From: Epiperipatus broadwayi
Taxonomy: Eukaryota > Onychophora > Udeonychophora > Euonychophora > Peripatidae
DNA length: 64,000 nt
NCBI GenBank assembly: GCA_028023455.1
Contig: JAQFVV010000180.1
Coordinates: forward strand, 248,001 to 312,000
Direction of reading: 5' to 3'
Position 1 is the stretch's first letter. Every line of letters starts with the position of its first letter. A program made the translations under genes and the position numbers. This document shows, piece by piece, positions 61,295 through 64,000 of this stretch. The notes below the pieces were generated by a model. It searched no databases and was not told where the DNA came from. It worked only from the letters and a program-made list of their open reading frames with translations.

Positions 61295-62790
61295 ATTCAG
61301 ATGTATATGCCCATAAAAAGATAATCATTTATGATTTACCTTGTTAAAAATGTTTCTTGATTATAGAAATTTAAGACATTTAAGTATTTATGATTTATCA
61401 TCAATAAAACGTATTTTCACATAGCTGTAATTATTCACGATTTAATTTAAGAAAGACATTTTGTTTCCTTTTTTTATAAACCCATATAAGTATTTAATAT
61501 TTCATAAAATTGTTACCTTCATTTTTTTATCCGGTGTGTTCATCCACTTCAGCTTACTACTGCATTTCAAAAGGAGGTCAGTTTATTTAAGCTGAATGGC
61601 ATTATTTACTTTCCAGGCAGGCTTGGAAATTCATGGTGATGGACAGATTGAGGAAGCTATTATGGATTAGCCTAACATCCTTATGATTTCCTTATTAATA
61701 CTTTCTTTTTTAACATCAGCAGTGTGACTGTAAATCTTATATTCCAGAGGTGACTCTGCACTAAAATCAGTTGGCAACTGAACAGCCAAACAGTACTGAG
61801 ACAAAACTTTGGAACCTTTTTAACTCTTTAACTTTTTTTTTTAACTCTCCTTTGTGTACTTCAACTCTACCCTGATCTATTCTCTGGATTGATTCAGCAA
61901 TACTCCCACTGTATCTGATTTGTTACACAGTTTTCATTTATGCCAGAGAGCTTTTCTCTTCTTGATAATTGGACCACTACTTTTAGTGGGACAGATAAAA
62001 AATTATGTGGGTTAAGCCATGTTTTCCAATTTGATAAGTTTGCTTCAAGCGATTATTACATTTTGTAAGACAACATTGTTTCAAAAATTAAAAATATATT
62101 TTAATAAATGCCAGCTCTAAATAAATACTTAGAGAAGTATTTATATAATTTAAAATTATAAAAATCAATAATAAAGGTTTATTTTTATTTTCTCTCAATT
62201 ATAGAAAATAACGATTTTCTTTTAAATTTAAACTTTTTGCTTTATTTTTTTTTTTAAAAAATAGGATCAACTTCTTTCATACACATCTGCTTTTCTTTAG
62301 GTGGAAGAGTAAAATAAATCTTAGAATACATACGTGAAACAGAGTTTCTGTTTCAATATATATATTAAAGTTAGTCCAGTAATATTCCATTAGTTCTCCC
62401 ATTATCACTTCTCACATTCTAATCACACAACAGATGACTGTTGGATTATTATATCTGTCCAGTCTGGATTGATTAGTAAGATGCTGTTTCTTCTTGAACT
62501 ACTTCAACTTGATAGTATGCCATACATAATTTTGCTGAAGACTTCATACCTTTCTGTACTTGACTTTTGTTCATGCCTGCTCATGACTATTAGCTACCAT
62601 TAGCATCAAACACTATCTACAAATCAGAACTTATATATTATTGTGTTATCTTAAAACTCTAGTGTTAAGATGGACTCCCTAATCCTCCATTGTGATGTCC
62701 AGCTGCTAGTCTTCACATATGGGCTGTCTTCTTTAATATGCTCCAACAATCAGTTAGGCCATGCTATGCCTCTGTAGCATGTTTTGTCTG
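61295..62790. other. Spacer left of the LTR element
   Basis: Less AT-rich from about 61540 to 61960 (for example gcaggcttggaaattcatgg), but no gene or terminal repeat was recognised. Confidence 0.35.
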
Positions 62791-62793
62791 ACA

Positions 62794-63012
62794 TGTTGTA
62801 TGTTACTTGTTATATACCATTAAATGTCTCTATTGCGAGTGGTCCAAGTCTGCTTACTCTCTCTACAGACTGATTATTCACTTTATTACAGAGTATTTAT
62901 ATTCTATGAACTGCATTGATTGCATTCCATTGCAATCATAGTTATTATTTTCTCTACAGCCAACATTTTTCTTCATAACATTATTTCATGAATAGTATTC
63001 CTACATACAACA
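62794..63012 (-). repeat. 219-base 3' LTR of a Ty3-type element
   Basis: The segment starts TGTTGTATGT and ends ACATACAACA, a perfect 10-base inverted terminus with the canonical TG...CA ends. On the minus strand it is preceded by a purine tract (AACAGAAGAGGAA, 63025-63013), the expected position for plus-strand priming, and about 60 bases further upstream by the stop of the pol frame. Within it, in element direction, are TATAAATA (62901-62894) and AATAAA (62887-62882). The partner 5' LTR lies beyond the window if it is present. Confidence 0.75.
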
Positions 63013-63071
63013 TTCCTCTTCTGTTTTTTAAATTATTCCTTAATTGCCTTTATTAGTCTTATGTAGGGAGT

Positions 63072-63900
63072 TCAATTATATAGTACTGGATATTTATGAA
63101 TTCTTCTTGGTTTGGCTTTATGCTGTTTCTAATTTTCTGAATTATCATGACTATGTACTCTGATCTCCTGATGTACCTGTGTATTATGGTTATCTGAATA
63201 CAAGTCAGTTTGAACATCTTGCTCAAATAAATTAGTGGTATTTGTAATTGGTCTTGATGCTTTCACTAAAGTTGTCATCTTTTGCTTTTACTACCACTAT
63301 GCATTTACCTTTTTTGCCTACTACTACTTCTGGTAATCCATTTTCTGGATATAACTGAGTACTTTATCATCTTTTTTATATTTTATGGTTTTCTATTATG
63401 TACATAAAATTTTACCATGTCTGATAGATAATTCCATATTTTCCTCCCAAACATTAGCTCACTTAGTGATTTTCCCGTTGCAGTAGATGGTGTTTTAAAA
63501 TGCTGATGAAATAATACTCTGCTTAATTTTACCTGCTAATTCTTCCCTTCAGATTTTAACATTCTGCTAACCTATTATTCTCTAGGTAAAATGGAGAAGT
63601 CATAACATTTTGTATTGTGTTTCACTTGCAAAAGTTTACAAATTGACCAGATGTAAAAGCCATTCTATTATCAAATATGATCACTTCTGGAATGCTGAAT
63701 GTTGCAAATGTGTGCTACCAATGAGACTGAATTTATTTTGTTTAGTAAATATACTTCTAACACTTTAGTATACACATCACTAAAAATCGTTTACCATTCC
63801 TTAGACCTGTGTGATCTTTATGTATTCTCTAACATGTCCAAGTAGCTTTAGGTCACTCTGTACCCTTAATTTTAAGAGATAAATTTTAATTTACACTTAT
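63072..63900 (-). pseudogene. Ty3-type integrase and pol C-terminus, broken, continuing off the right edge
   Basis: Minus-strand reading near 63711-63629 gives FATFSIPEVIIFDNRMAF, a close match to the second catalytic Asp block of Ty3-type integrases. After one in-frame stop comes TSPFYLENNRLAE, holding the catalytic Glu. Counting codons, the Asp and Glu are separated by 35 residues as in DD35E enzymes. A second stop follows shortly. Further on, NGKITK and NVWEENMELS correspond to the family's conserved post-core region. The last frame ends PRRIHKYPVLYN with TGA at 63074-63072. The enzyme would insert the cDNA copy into the genome, but the stops make this copy defective. Confidence 0.75.
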
Positions 63901-64000
63901 AGCCTTGCTTTCAGTTACTATCTGTAATTTTAGATGCATCTGGGAATGTACTGTGTTAATATGGGAACTACATTTACTTTCAATATAAAGTAATTTATGT

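Overview
This is an AT-rich eukaryotic window from an animal genome. It shows no operons, no compact genes and no complete host gene. Almost everything recognisable is repeat-derived: three non-LTR retrotransposons (LINEs), remains of LTR retrotransposons, tRNA-derived short insertions, foldback elements, minisatellites and a large palindrome. The mix (an RTE-like LINE with a trinucleotide tail, a CR1-like LINE with PHD and esterase parts, a Ty3-type element, tRNA SINEs, hammerhead-bearing repeats) fits an invertebrate. A mollusc such as a cephalopod is plausible but not proven from this sequence.

Layout. 1-716 (minus) is a frameshifted acidic/coiled-coil ORF running off the left edge. 1.44-2.53 kb is a decayed tandem array. 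6253-9082 (minus) is an RTE-type LINE whose endonuclease-reverse transcriptase frame is open for 936 codons and whose stop lies inside a (TGA)n tail. 9-19 kb is mostly AT-rich sequence with small duplications. 19.4-20.0 kb is an isolated GC-richer block with a six-copy minisatellite. 23-24.4 kb, 28.7-31.3 kb, 38.4-38.6 kb and 41.5-42.65 kb hold copies of one foldback family. 31.26-36.17 kb (plus) is a broken CR1-like LINE that appears to have inserted into the right arm of one foldback copy. 43.2-46.7 kb (minus) is a broken third LINE. 49-52 kb has a dispersed repeat and two tRNA-like insertions. 53.06-54.09 kb is a 336-bp unit present inverted, then direct, then as a partial third copy. 57.8-61.3 kb holds a second copy of the dispersed repeat, a terminal-inverted-repeat element and two tandem arrays (78-bp and 42-bp periods). 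62.79-63.9 kb (minus) is the 3' end of a Ty3-type LTR element: a broken integrase, a polypurine tract and a 219-bp LTR.

The most notable observation is that the foldback family encodes hammerhead self-cleaving ribozymes. In the best copy (23.9-24.4 kb) the right arm carries on the plus strand, and the left arm on the minus strand, all core bases (CUGAUGA, GAAA, GUC) with complementary stems I and II and a minimal stem III. The two ribozymes point away from the centre of the palindrome. Other copies show progressive decay of the same motif. This suggests a non-autonomous, ribozyme-bearing element related to Penelope-like elements or retrozymes but with inverted architecture. All calls come from reading the sequence; no database search or folding program was run.
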